The notes: generated by a model from the sequence alone, not told the origin. A DNA stretch of 64,000 bases from Ensifer adhaerens (GCF_013283195.1 NZ_JABEKT010000002.1:1116001-1180000); one strand, 5' to 3'; shown: positions 1 to 9,406, counted from the stretch's first letter. Made by a program: numbers and translations.

Positions 1-1
1 C

Positions 2-790
2 CCGGATTTTCCATTCATGTATTGTTGGGCCAACGAAAGCTGGACACGCGCATGGGATGGCAAGAGCGATGATTTGCTGCTCGAGCAAGTCTACGACGAG
101 GCTACTAAGCGTGGTCTGATTGCTGACCTCGTAGAGGCGACGCAGGATCCTCGGTACATTAGGATCAAGGATAAACCATTCATTCTTATCTACCAGGTTG
201 AACGGATCCCGGACCGCAAGCTGTGGCTTGAGGAACTTCGGCAGGCGATGTGGTCCCGGACTGGACAGGAAGTGACGATAGGCTGTGTCTTTTCGCCGGG
301 TCTCAAGGTGGAAATGTTGCAGGACGTCGATTCCGTCGTACAGTTTCCGCCGCACCGCATCCCGCGCAGTGGTCCGCGAAAATTGCTAGACGTGGAGTTT
401 GTTGAGCCATTCGATAATTCGCGCGGCGATTACTTCGAACCCTATGACGCCATCGTTGAGGCCGCATTAACGCGGGTGAAGGGGTTTGATAGGATGTATC
501 CCGGTGTCACGCCTGATTGGGATAATTCTCCACGCAGGTCGAAAAATGCGCATGTCGTTATAGGCAGCACCCCAGCCAAGTTTGAATCCTGGGTCCGTCG
601 CGCCAGTGATGTGAGCCGCGAAAAGTTCGAATCTGGCGATATCGACGCGCCGCTTCTGTTCGTCAATGCCTGGAATGAATGGGCTGAGGGTGCCGTGCTG
701 GAGCCGACGGAACTGCTGGGCTCGGCCTACCTTTCGGCGCTAACGCATGGTATTTCTTCACAAGCGGTACCTGCATTGTCAACTGAATAA
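2..790 (+). CDS. WbsX-like / GH99-like glycan protein, 5' partial
   Basis: The reading frame is open to the first base of the window, so the N-terminus lies outside. The first visible residues run PDFPF then CWANESWTRAWDG, which is the signature of the WbsX / glycoside hydrolase 99-like family found in O-antigen and capsule clusters. A second family hallmark, NAWNEWAEGA, lies near the C-terminus (codons around 660-695). Family members act on or make surface glycans, but no substrate can be read from sequence. It ends 72 bases before an FkbM methyltransferase gene on the same strand, which fits a glycan modification cluster. I am sure of the family and unsure whether it is a hydrolase or a transferase. 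Confidence 0.85.
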   Translation, partial: PDFPFMYCWANESWTRAWDGKSDDLLLEQVYDEATKRGLIADLVEATQDPRYIRIKDKPFILIYQVERIPDRKLWLEELRQAMWSRTGQEVTIGCVFSPGLKVEMLQDVDSVVQFPPHRIPRSGPRKLLDVEFVEPFDNSRGDYFEPYDAIVEAALTRVKGFDRMYPGVTPDWDNSPRRSKNAHVVIGSTPAKFESWVRRASDVSREKFESGDIDAPLLFVNAWNEWAEGAVLEPTELLGSAYLSALTHGISSQAVPALSTE

Positions 791-862
791 ATTTTGGGAG
801 ATATTTAACCTGCTGCAGATACCTCGTATGGGAGTTGTGGTTGTGTACGCCCGCTTTGAATC

Positions 863-1525
863 TTGGAATGTGATCCCACAATGTACGAGCCCTTCGCGAA
901 AATTCTAAAGCATGTCCCAGGCTATAAGTTTGAGATGGTCTTCGACGTTGGAGCCAACGTCGGGAGCCTGACAAAGCAGTTCTATGAAGATCTGCCGCTA
1001 GCTAAAATATTTGCGTTCGAACCGGTTCTGTCTACTTTCGACGCGGCTTGTGCGCAAACCGTCGATTGTGATCGTGTGACTGTTCTAAATTTGGCACTCG
1101 GGTCATCCGAGGGAACCGCGCATATGAGGATTGGCGATAACTCTGAGATGAATAGAGTAGACCGGCGTGGGGGTGACCAGATAGTGCGGATGAGCACGAT
1201 CGATCATATCTGTTCAGGCTATGAAATCACCCATATCAGCTACCTTAAAATTGATACGGAAGGGCACGACCTGGAGGTTCTGAAAGGAGCGTCCCATATG
1301 CTTAGAAATACCGATTTTGTGGAGTGCGAGGTCAGTCTCAACAATTATAATAAATATCATGTTTCGTACGACGACGTGAGTGAGTTTCTGGAACCATTCG
1401 GTTTTGGAGTATTTCACTTGTTTGAGCAGACGATGGAATGGATCGCGAAGGCGCCAATATTGCGGCGTGCAAACGTAGTATTTGTCAGCTCGCGAATTTA
1501 TGGGGATCTTACGGGCGCGGAATAA
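863..1525 (+). CDS. FkbM-family SAM-dependent methyltransferase
   Basis: A 220-residue protein whose N-terminal third carries the SAM-binding motif I (VFDVGANVGSLT, about residues 26-37) and the acidic motif II (AFEPV). The FkbM-specific stretch YLKIDTEGHDLEVLKGA follows near residues 127-143. Such enzymes O-methylate sugars or small molecules and are common in exopolysaccharide clusters. No strong ribosome site marks the start; a second ATG at 881 would begin at MYEPFAKIL and is equally plausible. It sits between a WbsX-like gene and a BNR-repeat exoprotein, so a glycan substrate is inferred. Confidence 0.88.
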   Translation: MECDPTMYEPFAKILKHVPGYKFEMVFDVGANVGSLTKQFYEDLPLAKIFAFEPVLSTFDAACAQTVDCDRVTVLNLALGSSEGTAHMRIGDNSEMNRVDRRGGDQIVRMSTIDHICSGYEITHISYLKIDTEGHDLEVLKGASHMLRNTDFVECEVSLNNYNKYHVSYDDVSEFLEPFGFGVFHLFEQTMEWIAKAPILRRANVVFVSSRIYGDLTGAE

Positions 1526-1546
1526 TGTATCACGCATGGTGCTAGA

Positions 1547-3007
1547 ATGATTATCGGTAAAAAGCGGCGAGGAACCGTCCGGCCGCTACTAATCCTTCCG
1601 CCGCCTCTCGATATCTTCAGGGTTGCAAGCTTGGAAGTGTGCTTCGGCAAGTTGACTCTGATGGCGTTTGTTTTGCTCTGCCTCTCGGCAATAAACAGCG
1701 GAGCCGCGTCAAAACACTCGGGTTTTGTCGAGGTTGGAGTTGATCGGGTTTGGTCGGGTACAACCGTTAGATTTGGCGGCTTGGTTCACGAGGGATACGC
1801 ATACGTTGCCTACTACGATGCCGAACGTTGGCTGACGGTGGCGAAAGTGAACGTGGAAGTCGTTGATAGCCCGGTTGAGAAAGTGCGCCTTCCAACTCGC
1901 TTTGGAGGTTGGGATGCGCACAACTCTACGGTGCTGACCGTTGACGCTGAGGGGATAATCCACATCTCTGGCAATTTACACGGGGGGGGGCTTGTATATG
2001 CGCGTGGGTTAAAGCCGTGGTCGCTAGCTGGGCTGGATGAACTTCGTCAGATGACAGGGCGCTCGGAAGAGCAGTCTGTGACGTACCCAACGTTCCTTCA
2101 CCTCGCTGATGGTCGTTTAGCATTCATATTCCGCTCGGGCCGAAGCGGAGACGGTGGTTGGTACGCTAATGTCTGGGAGTCGCCTGGCGTTTGGCAGCCA
2201 CTTTTTAAAGGTGCTTTATTCGGGAACACGTGGTTCGCGCAAAGCACCAGCGCTTATCCATCGAATTTTAAGCGAGACGCAGATGGAATCTGGCATGTCG
2301 CATTGGTGTGGCGCATGAACCCCGATGTATCCACCAACCAGCGCTTGTCGTATGCCCGATCGCGAGATTTAATTAAATGGACCACTTCCTCCGGGAAAGC
2401 ACTCAGCGTCCCGCTTTCGCCAACGAATATTGACGTCGTTGACGATATTAAGATGGGGCAAGGCTTGCTTAATAACGTGGTCGTCGGTATCGACGCCCAG
2501 AACCGGCCACTCATTTCATACTCACGCTACGACGCGCGTGGGCACAACCAAGGGTATCTTGCACGTCCGAATGATGGCGACTGGCAGAGGGCTGTTGTAA
2601 CGGATTGGCAAGGAAAATGGAAGATTGAAGGGAAAGGCACGCTACCCGGAAACATCGGCTTCGACAGTGCCGTACAGCGTGAGACGTGCTGCATACTTTT
2701 CTACGCGACGCAATGGCGCGCAGGTCGGCAAGCGATAAAGCTGGATGCTAGGTCATTCGAGGTTATCCAACGCGAACAAAGACCGGACATCGTACCCTCG
2801 TCCTTTAGGGAACTTCGAACTTTTGGCCTGTCCAAGGGCGTTAGTCGAATATTCCCGCTATCCGATCGCTGGGGAAATGAAAGCGCATTCTCACTTCGAT
2901 GGGAGTCGCTTCGTTCAAATGCCGACCAACCGCACGCCTGTGCCGAAGCGGTAATGTCGTCATGCATCCCGCAGGCATCCGAGCTGACCGTTCTCGTGCC
3001 AAGATGA
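1547..3007 (+). CDS. Exported BNR_4-family (sialidase-fold) protein
   Basis: A 486-residue protein resembling the BNR_4 family, which adopts a beta-propeller and includes several polysaccharide lyases. Features consistent with this are the GGWDAHNSTVLTVDAEGIIHISGN stretch (split here by its repeats of G/D turns), SVTYPTFLHLADGRLAFIFR and the FGNTWFAQSTSAYPSNF region. A hydrophobic stretch (TLMAFVLLCLSAINSGAAS, near residues 37-55) looks like a signal peptide, so the true start may be an internal GTG near 1637 or ATG near 1661 rather than 1547; this would remove an odd proline-rich leader. It is probably periplasmic or secreted and acts on or binds a polysaccharide. Catalytic residues cannot be assigned. 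Confidence 0.75.
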   Translation: MIIGKKRRGTVRPLLILPPPLDIFRVASLEVCFGKLTLMAFVLLCLSAINSGAASKHSGFVEVGVDRVWSGTTVRFGGLVHEGYAYVAYYDAERWLTVAKVNVEVVDSPVEKVRLPTRFGGWDAHNSTVLTVDAEGIIHISGNLHGGGLVYARGLKPWSLAGLDELRQMTGRSEEQSVTYPTFLHLADGRLAFIFRSGRSGDGGWYANVWESPGVWQPLFKGALFGNTWFAQSTSAYPSNFKRDADGIWHVALVWRMNPDVSTNQRLSYARSRDLIKWTTSSGKALSVPLSPTNIDVVDDIKMGQGLLNNVVVGIDAQNRPLISYSRYDARGHNQGYLARPNDGDWQRAVVTDWQGKWKIEGKGTLPGNIGFDSAVQRETCCILFYATQWRAGRQAIKLDARSFEVIQREQRPDIVPSSFRELRTFGLSKGVSRIFPLSDRWGNESAFSLRWESLRSNADQPHACAEAVMSSCIPQASELTVLVPR

Positions 3008-3117
3008 TAGAGTTTATCGGTATCGCATGGTGGTGGCCACTCCGGTTGTGATCGGTCAGTGGGATTGGAGTAATTGCTAATGCATTCACTGGCCGCAACC
3101 CGTGGGCGAAATCAAAA

Positions 3118-4083
3118 TCACGAGGCTTTGATGGGCTTCTGCGCTGTCAACACGGTGGCGCAGGCAAGCTCAAACCGCTTCTCTTCACTTAGATTTCGGC
3201 AGAAGGGCTCATGCACCAGGCGATAGGGTTCGGCAAACAGATCCCCGATTTTCATGTCGAGGAATGATTGCCGAGTCTCGCCAGATAGTCCAGCGGCCCA
3301 ACTCTTAACGACCCACGTCAAGCCGAAGATCGGATGAACGGGGTTTGGCACTGTAACGCTCTCTATTTCGAGCATGTCTTCGAAAAGGCGACGGATGCCT
3401 TGTGAAGATGCGTTGAAATAGTGGTGCGGGTACCCGTGAAGAGGCTGAAGGAAAGGGACGCAGCAATAAAGCGTCCCGCCTGGCTTGAGAACGCGAGCTA
3501 TTTCCGCGGCACACCGGAAGGGGTCTCGGACGTGTTCAAGGACGGCGATCGAGAAAATGGCGTCGAACGTGTTGTCCCTGAACGGCAAATGTTCTCCGAC
3601 GGCCAGGACGTCAGTCGACGGGTATGCGGCAATCTCTAGGTTGATGACGTTGCCATAGTACTCGCCGCGAGAGCCCGCGCCACAATCGAGAATAATCCCA
3701 TCCTCGTACTTTTCGATGATGGTGCGCATTTCGCCGTCGTAGGCATTGGACGAGATGTTATTCGTGTCGATGATCTTGGTCTCGGCGCGAATGGCGTCGG
3801 TCAGGAAATTGTGGCGACCTTCCTCATCAATTGTGCTGGCCATATCGGCCCGCAGGCAGCCCTTCACCTTCTCAAGCTTAGTGGCGCGGATGTCTCGCAG
3901 GTCTTTGAGTGCGATCTGGCGCCGGTTCTCATGGTTGCCGAAGTTCTTGAAGTGGTGTTTGCCGGAAGGAATGTGGCCGGCATCAACGGCCGCCTTAACA
4001 TCCGGGTTGCAGGCTAGATATGCGAGTTCGTTGAAGTTCTGCTCGGTGACAATTTCATTGAGTGGTACTGGATCCATCGTCAT
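3118..4083 (-). CDS. Class I SAM-dependent methyltransferase with N-terminal NPDV-type domain
   Basis: A 321-residue protein with two parts. Residues about 16-56 (FNELAYLACNPDVKAAVDAG, then HFKNFG) match the short repeat-like module often fused to glycosyltransferases and glycan proteins in rhizobia. Residues about 128-250 form a Rossmann methyltransferase of the Methyltransf_11 type, with motif I ILDCGAGSRG and the post-motif LEHVRDPF and LKPGGTLY stretches. It points toward the BNR_4 gene, with 110 bases between their 3' ends. The substrate is unknown; the neighbourhood suggests a surface sugar or lipid. Its start at 4083 is the first ATG of the frame (MTMDPVPLNE). Confidence 0.85.
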   Translation of the reverse strand: MTMDPVPLNEIVTEQNFNELAYLACNPDVKAAVDAGHIPSGKHHFKNFGNHENRRQIALKDLRDIRATKLEKVKGCLRADMASTIDEEGRHNFLTDAIRAETKIIDTNNISSNAYDGEMRTIIEKYEDGIILDCGAGSRGEYYGNVINLEIAAYPSTDVLAVGEHLPFRDNTFDAIFSIAVLEHVRDPFRCAAEIARVLKPGGTLYCCVPFLQPLHGYPHHYFNASSQGIRRLFEDMLEIESVTVPNPVHPIFGLTWVVKSWAAGLSGETRQSFLDMKIGDLFAEPYRLVHEPFCRNLSEEKRFELACATVLTAQKPIKAS

Positions 4084-4096
4084 GTTCCTGTGGTAA

Positions 4097-4417
4097 TCAA
4101 TGTGTCGAGCGCGCGGGGATTTGCAACATCATCCGCTTGGCGCTGGCCGTCATAACAGAGAAGTACGAGGCGGCGGCTTGGGCTTCGACCCTCATCGGCT
4201 CGTCAGCATCCTGAGCGGCCTTTACGGCTCGTTCCAGATCTCGCTCCATGTTTTCCATGATGATCTTGACAAATTCGTGCGGGTCGTCTGTCAGGAGACT
4301 CATGCGGATCAACAACTGCATAGAAAGCAAAGTCGTGACGCGTTGCGCGGCCGCAGAATTGCGCACAGATGCTTCCAGCTCGGCCAGCCTCGTTTCGATG
4401 TCCTTGGTATCTGCCAT
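4097..4417 (-). CDS. Small hypothetical protein with helical, alanine-rich profile
   Basis: A 106-residue protein that I do not recognise. The start at 4417 is chosen because a strong purine ribosome site (GGACGGGAGG) ends four bases before that ATG; the frame is open further up, and an ATG at 4492 would add 25 residues. The N-terminus (MADTKDIETRLAELEASVRN) predicts a coiled coil, and the rest is rich in A, M, E and R with no membrane segment. It is encoded 13 bases upstream of the methyltransferase gene on the same strand and could be cotranscribed with it. No function is proposed. Confidence 0.55.
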   Translation of the reverse strand: MADTKDIETRLAELEASVRNSAAAQRVTTLLSMQLLIRMSLLTDDPHEFVKIIMENMERDLERAVKAAQDADEPMRVEAQAAASYFSVMTASAKRMMLQIPARSTH

Positions 4418-4800
4418 GGCCTCCCGTCCTTTCAGATCGGTTCTTGTCAACAGCATGCCCTCAAACAACAGGCGATAGAATTCGTATGACATATACACTG
4501 GTCCTCGAATACTACCGCTCCGGGAAGATCGCTCATCAAGCGAAGTGAGGGTTTGACCCCGGTCAAATCTCAAAGGCTGCTCGACCGGACACTTATCAAC
4601 CAACGAGGGATGGGTGGGAGTCTGATGCGTCCAGATGGGAAGTCGGTGGCAGCGACTGCTTAACGTTGGGAAACTCTCGTGCAATAGAGGATTCAGGCTG
4701 TCGCTCCTGCGATCGGTTCGGAGCCGATGTTGGCTGGCACCGGCGAGCTGGAATGCCTCACAACACTCACGGTGCGCTACGAGCCCGGCCGCTAAACCGG
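4418..4800 (-). other. Intergenic stretch without a supported gene
   Basis: Apart from the optional 25-codon extension of the downstream small gene, I see no credible coding frame here. Open frames on both strands lack ribosome sites and have no recognisable composition. It probably carries the promoter of the small gene ending at 4097. Confidence 0.4.
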
Positions 4801-4974
4801 TCAAGACGATTGGCCGAAAATGTACTTCTCACAGCTTTCGAGGTCGTGAGAAAGTTCACTAATACGACGTTCATCATCTCGGCTCCGCGCGGATGCCAAT
4901 TCAGCCCGCAGCCGATCGCGTTGAACAAGACATCGCCTTGCGATATCAGCAGCTCGTTTTGCGGCGTCAGTCAT
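4801..4974 (-). CDS. Very small hypothetical protein, coiled-coil
   Basis: A 57-residue frame beginning MTDAAKRAADIARRCLVQRD and continuing as a charged heptad-like helix (RAELASARSRDDERRISEL). It is not recognised. The start at 4974 follows a modest AGGAA-type site about nine bases upstream; an upstream ATG at 5049 would add 25 residues of non-helical sequence and is less likely. It resembles the other small helical protein just downstream in general composition only. It could be spurious. Confidence 0.35.
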   Translation of the reverse strand: MTDAAKRAADIARRCLVQRDRLRAELASARSRDDERRISELSHDLESCEKYIFGQSS

Positions 4975-5262
4975 TCCATCAATTCCTATTGGTTCCAGGT
5001 GGCTTTTCAAGCCAGAAGGCGACCCCAAATGAAGGTGCAGCGCGACCATAAGTACACAGTTTCAGAGCTTCTGCTTTGCGCACTTTGGCATGAAGTAGCT
5101 TCGGATCCTGACGAGTGCTTCTGGGTGGCATCCGAAGATCGTGCGTCTGCGCGTGGTGTAGGGTAACTGATCAGATGTGTCGGCCTTCCATAGATTGGTG
5201 TGATGGTAAGACACGTCGTTAGCGATGCAACTTAGTGTAGACCCTATAAACAATATTTGCGA

Positions 5263-6957
5263 CTATCTGGAAAACACAGCAACATATTCATTCAGACCTA
5301 ATCTGGAGTATTGCTCATCCAATTGCAATCCGAGCTCCAGAAGAGGCAAGTCATCTTCTGTGAAATTTCCAATAACGTCGTTCAGCGCGCAGGAATATAT
5401 GACACCTCCGAGGTATTTTATGAGTGCGTCCGGAAATATTTCGTTTAACGACGGCAATATAGCATCGCTATCCGCACATTCGCTAGGATCCGCCTGACGC
5501 AATTTCTCTGGATCAATGTTTGAAACAGTTCGCGAGAAGAGTCCTCCAGGCGCCGTAAGTAAACGCTCAGGTAGCGCTGCGCGAAAACGAGAGGCTGCAG
5601 ACAGATATTCCTCTGAGTACTGCAATCTGTTCGGAGCGATACAATCATTAATGTAGATTGCGCCTCCGGGGTTTAATGAGGCCCGGCTCCACTCCAATGC
5701 TTGTTTGACGTCAAGCATATGATGAAGGGCGCTATTCCAGTATACAAGATCAAATTTTTCCCGCGGTACAAAGTCTTGTATCTCACGCACGATGGTAATC
5801 TGGTCGCTAATGTTCCATTCTTGGGCAAGTTTAAGTGCTTGCGAAGTGCGGGTCTCTGAGATTTCATAGAGCGTAAAGTGCTCTACAAGGCCATTACGGA
5901 TCATTGAAAGCTCTTTGAAGCCATTTCCGCAGCCAACAGATACACCATGGCTAAATCCAGCGGGCTGTTCTTTTCTAAGCCAAGATATGTCGCCGGCGAT
6001 GACGCCGCTCGCCGAAACTTCCCCGATCAGGCGATTCCGGTGCGCAACTACCGTTGGATGGAACCACCATCTAGTTTTGCTTTGATGATTGTGGTGGTTG
6101 GGCTTGGACCATGCCTTTGCTGCCCTATCAATGACGTCCGCCGCACGTTCTGGTGCCGGAGGGAGAGAACTGCGCGATGTACTGGATATGATTTGGCTTG
6201 CATTCTGGAGTATTTGATACCAGCATTTATAGGAGGCAACGCTTGCAGCGCGATATGGTGCGTTTTGATCAAGCGACGCGAAGTAGAGGTCTCTTTCGAC
6301 TTCCCACACGTGCCCGAAGGGTCGTTGTGCTCTAGAGGATACCGCTAGCAGCCTGTTGTCGCTGTTGTATTTTTTTAATTCGGCTAGTAGCTGTCTCATC
6401 TCAGCAATCGTCGGATCCTGCAAGGGAAGGTCCCCACTAGAGAAGTAATCCGGTTCCTGTTCGAGCTTCACTTCTACCTGGGGACTGTGAGGATTCCGCT
6501 TGTAAACAAACGTCCTGTCTCCGGCTTCCAATGCCGCCAACAGCCTGTCTCTGAGTTTAAGAATTGCTAGGCGATCTTGCTCGTAGCATTCACGCAAAGG
6601 AGCGCCAGAGAGCGTGAACTGGCGCGTTCCCTCAAGGGCGACAGACTTCATATTGCTATGAAAGGCAATATCATATCTGCGATCTATTACCATGTCATCG
6701 GTCCATGGCTTTAGGTTCTCAAAATCAAATATGTTCGCGAACTTGCTTTCGAACGCTCTAAGAAGCAAAGGAAAGCGTGGAGTAAATGCCCACCGGAGCA
6801 GGCCACTCTCTTCATTTCCTGCCTTGCGTTTTACCATTCCTAGTTCACAATTATCCCCTAAGCTTTCGAATCTCTGTAGCAACGCTATAAATGTAGGATC
6901 TTGATATTCTTTAGGCGCGTTAATTTTCGAATGCGAAATCGGATAGAGTTCTTGCAT
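5263..6957 (-). CDS. Two-domain protein: SLGDNCELG-type domain plus C-terminal methyltransferase
   Basis: A 564-residue protein from ATG 6957, chosen because AAAGGA lies eight bases upstream. In-frame starts at 6981 and 7005 (TTG) would add 8 or 16 residues. The N-terminal half opens with FESLGDNCELGMVKRKAG (about residues 30-47), a hallmark of a poorly characterised domain found in glycan clusters. After a proline/serine linker, a class I methyltransferase begins, with motif I GVSVGCGNG near residues 339-347, then FDLVYWNSALHHM and LNPGGAIYINDC. The gene is AT-rich compared with the neighbouring rkpK, which suggests recent transfer. A role in methylating a surface glycan is inferred only. 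Confidence 0.75.
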   Translation of the reverse strand: MQELYPISHSKINAPKEYQDPTFIALLQRFESLGDNCELGMVKRKAGNEESGLLRWAFTPRFPLLLRAFESKFANIFDFENLKPWTDDMVIDRRYDIAFHSNMKSVALEGTRQFTLSGAPLRECYEQDRLAILKLRDRLLAALEAGDRTFVYKRNPHSPQVEVKLEQEPDYFSSGDLPLQDPTIAEMRQLLAELKKYNSDNRLLAVSSRAQRPFGHVWEVERDLYFASLDQNAPYRAASVASYKCWYQILQNASQIISSTSRSSLPPAPERAADVIDRAAKAWSKPNHHNHQSKTRWWFHPTVVAHRNRLIGEVSASGVIAGDISWLRKEQPAGFSHGVSVGCGNGFKELSMIRNGLVEHFTLYEISETRTSQALKLAQEWNISDQITIVREIQDFVPREKFDLVYWNSALHHMLDVKQALEWSRASLNPGGAIYINDCIAPNRLQYSEEYLSAASRFRAALPERLLTAPGGLFSRTVSNIDPEKLRQADPSECADSDAILPSLNEIFPDALIKYLGGVIYSCALNDVIGNFTEDDLPLLELGLQLDEQYSRLGLNEYVAVFSR

Positions 6958-7095
6958 GCGTGTGTCCTTTGAATTCGTCATATTAGCTACACCCAGGTTC
7001 CGCAACTTAGCATAAATGGTCGCTCGATCGGGCTCCTTTCCTAGGATCTCTAGCTAATTTTATTTTGCTCCTTCTGTGCGCGGCGCTTCGGCCCC

Positions 7096-8409
7096 TCAGT
7101 GTGGCCGACCGACGCTGGCATAGACAAAGCCATGCTTTGCCACTTCCTCAGGGCGATAGATGTTTCTAAGGTCGACCAGAACCGGCCCTTTCATCACGGC
7201 TTTCAACCGGCGGAAGTCGAGCGCGCGGAACTCGTTCCATTCGGTGACGATGACAAGCACGTCAGCCTCTGTGGCCGCCTCGTAGGGGTCGTTGGCATAG
7301 TCGATGCCGTCGATCAGCTTCTTGGCGTTTTCCATGCCTTCCGGATCGTAGCCGATGACATGGGCGCCGGCATCCTGCAGGGTCTGGACCACTGTTATGG
7401 CCGGGCTGTCGCGCATGTCGTCGGTGTTCGGCTTGAAGGTGAGGCCGAGAACGGCAACCTTGCGTCCGCGCACATCGCCACCGGCAGCGGCAATCACCTT
7501 GCGGCCCATGGCGCGCTTGCGGTTGTCGTTGATGGCGACCGTGGTTTCGACCAGACGAACGGGGCTGTCGAAGTCCTGGGCCGTCTTGACCAGCGCCAGC
7601 GTGTCCTTCGGGAAGCAGGAGCCGCCATAACCCGGGCCGGCATGCAGGAATTTGGCGCCGATACGGCCGTCGAGGCCGATGCCGCGGGCAACGTCCTGCA
7701 CGTTGGCATCGACCTTCTCGCAGAGGTCGGCCATCTCGTTGATGAAGGTGATCTTCATCGCCAGGAAGGCGTTGCCGGCGTATTTGATCAGCTCGGAGGT
7801 GCGGCGCGAGGTGAAGACCAGCGGCGCCTGGTTGAGATAGAGCGGACGGTAGACCTCGGTCATGACGTCGCGTGCGCGTGCACCATCGTCGGCAAGGCCG
7901 ATGACGATGCGATCGGGGCGCTTGAAGTCCTCGATCGCAGCACCTTCGCGTAGGAATTCCGGATTGGAAACCACCGCGAAATCGGCGTCCGGATTGGTTT
8001 CGCGGATGATGCGCTCGACCTCGTCGCCGGTGCCGACCGGAACCGTCGACTTCGTCACGATGACGGTGAACCCCTTCAGGTTGACGGCGATCTCGCGCGC
8101 GGCGGCGTAGACATAGGAGAGGTCCGCATGGCCGTCGCCGCGGCGCGACGGCGTGCCGACGGCGATGAAGATCACGTCGCTGTCGGCAACCGCCGCAACG
8201 AGATCGGTGGTGAACGACAGGCGGCCGGACTGGACATTGCTCGCAACGAGATGGTCGAGACCGGGTTCGAAGATCGGGATGCGCCCCTGCATCAGGGCGT
8301 CGATCTTGCTTTCGTCCTTGTCGAGACAGACCACGTTATGGCCGAAATCGGCAAAACACACACCGGAAACAAGGCCGACATAGCCGGCGCCGATCATCGT
8401 GACTTTCAT
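7096..8409 (-). CDS. rkpK: UDP-glucose 6-dehydrogenase
   Basis: A full-length 437-residue enzyme that oxidises UDP-glucose to UDP-glucuronate with two NAD+, supplying glucuronic acid for capsular and exopolysaccharides. The N-terminus has the NAD-binding GAGYVGLVSG (residues 7-16). The catalytic cysteine lies in GYGGSCFPKD at residue 265, the central dimerisation helix carries IKYAGNAFLAMKITFINE, and the C-terminal UDP-binding domain has GLTFKPNTDDMRDSPA. Its GC content is clearly higher than that of the flanking glycan genes, so it may be older on this replicon. The symbol follows usage in Rhizobiaceae (rkpK); it is ugd or udg elsewhere. Confidence 0.95.
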   Translation of the reverse strand: MKVTMIGAGYVGLVSGVCFADFGHNVVCLDKDESKIDALMQGRIPIFEPGLDHLVASNVQSGRLSFTTDLVAAVADSDVIFIAVGTPSRRGDGHADLSYVYAAAREIAVNLKGFTVIVTKSTVPVGTGDEVERIIRETNPDADFAVVSNPEFLREGAAIEDFKRPDRIVIGLADDGARARDVMTEVYRPLYLNQAPLVFTSRRTSELIKYAGNAFLAMKITFINEMADLCEKVDANVQDVARGIGLDGRIGAKFLHAGPGYGGSCFPKDTLALVKTAQDFDSPVRLVETTVAINDNRKRAMGRKVIAAAGGDVRGRKVAVLGLTFKPNTDDMRDSPAITVVQTLQDAGAHVIGYDPEGMENAKKLIDGIDYANDPYEAATEADVLVIVTEWNEFRALDFRRLKAVMKGPVLVDLRNIYRPEEVAKHGFVYASVGRPH

Positions 8410-8661
8410 CTGCTCTTCCTGCTTGCTTTAGTCCGGTGCGCGGAGTTCCCCCCGCGACGAACGGCCCACCTCGAACATAGGTGAGATATTACTGGTAGCC
8501 TTAAGTGATAGTTGAATGAAACGCTAGGTTGACCGGAGCGCACCAACGAAGTTAGCTGTTAGCTAACTCCAGTTTCAGCAGTTATCGACCCACGACCAAG
8601 ACCCGTCCCGTCTTAGCTCGTTATAAGAGACACCGGCGACCATCATATTCATTCTTGCGAA

Positions 8662-8750
8662 ATTCCGAGGGGAGCACTTGACAGTGCTGAGATGGCGGTG
8701 AGCCGGACCCTTGAACCTGATCCGGGTCTTGCCGGCGTAGGAACGGGAAA
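8662..8750 (+). promoter_or_regulatory. TPP riboswitch, decayed second copy
   Basis: This is nearly identical to the functional-looking element at 14607. It has the pyrimidine-sensor strand GCTGAGATGGCGGTGAGCC and the thiamin-box core ACCCTTGAACCTGATCCGG followed by GCCGGCGTAGGAACGG. Relative to the other copy it carries an A-to-T change at 8729 in the conserved ATGCC segment and lacks one A after the aptamer. What follows is only the 3' end of a permease gene, so the element now controls no intact gene. It is very probably a relic of a duplication. Confidence 0.85.
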
Positions 8751-8782
8751 GAGCCGCTTTCGGTAAACTAATCGCGTCTTCG

Positions 8783-9199
8783 CTGTGGTTCGGCTTCGGC
8801 ATAGCCTCGAAGATCGTGATGGCGGCCATCATTATCTTCTTCCCCGTCGTTTCGGCATTCTCGGACGGTTTGCGCCGTACCGATACACAGATCCTTGATG
8901 CCGTCGCTCTGACAAAGGCAAGCCACTGGCAGACGTTGCGGTTTGTGCGGTTGCCGCTGGCGTTGCCGGGGCTTGTCACGGGCCTGCGTGTCGCGGCTCC
9001 TCTTGCGCCGCTCGGAGCCGTCGTCGGCGAATGGGTAGGCGCCTCGGCGGGCCTCGGCTTTGTGATCGTTCAGGCGAACGCCCGCATGCAGACAGATGTC
9101 GTCTTTGCCGCCATCGCCATTCTCGCCGTGCTTGCCGTCGGCCTCAGGCTTCTCGGCGATGAGGCGACCCGTCCACTCGCGCATTGGGCGCGAGAATAA
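8783..9199 (+). pseudogene. Truncated thiX-like ABC permease, 3' remnant
   Basis: From 8783 this matches the last part of the intact thiX at 15171-15590 almost base for base. The frame carries the permease EAA-loop region (DAVALTKASHWQTLRFVRLPLALPG, split by only a few substitutions) and ends WARE. The first 324 bases of thiX, together with its ribosome site, are missing. The riboswitch leader runs directly into the gene body at 8782-8784, where a shared GCT marks the join. About 440 bases present in the intact locus have been lost. The product would be a fragment of two or three membrane segments and is unlikely to work. Confidence 0.88.
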
Positions 9200-9406
9200 T
9201 AGTTTCGTCATGGTCGAGACGATTGGAAAGCTTTTAGCCTTGGATGGAAGCGGCGGGCGCGCTGCGCCTACGCAACCGCGAAGGCCTGAAGTCCATTCGG
9301 CGCTGCGTTTGGCGCCGCCGATTTGTTGATAATGCCCGGTTTAGTAACGGCAGTGATGGCACTTCTCATGGGTGTATGCGATGAAAGGCTAGCAGCGAGG
9401 GCAAAA

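Noticed and set aside
4666-5166. A 166-codon plus-strand frame over the small minus-strand genes
   Set aside because: No ribosome site, no recognisable domain, and composition like reversed coding sequence. The minus-strand frames have better starts.
7099-8484. Long plus-strand frames inside rkpK
   Set aside because: They are antisense shadows of a high-GC gene whose minus-strand product is an unmistakable UDP-glucose dehydrogenase.
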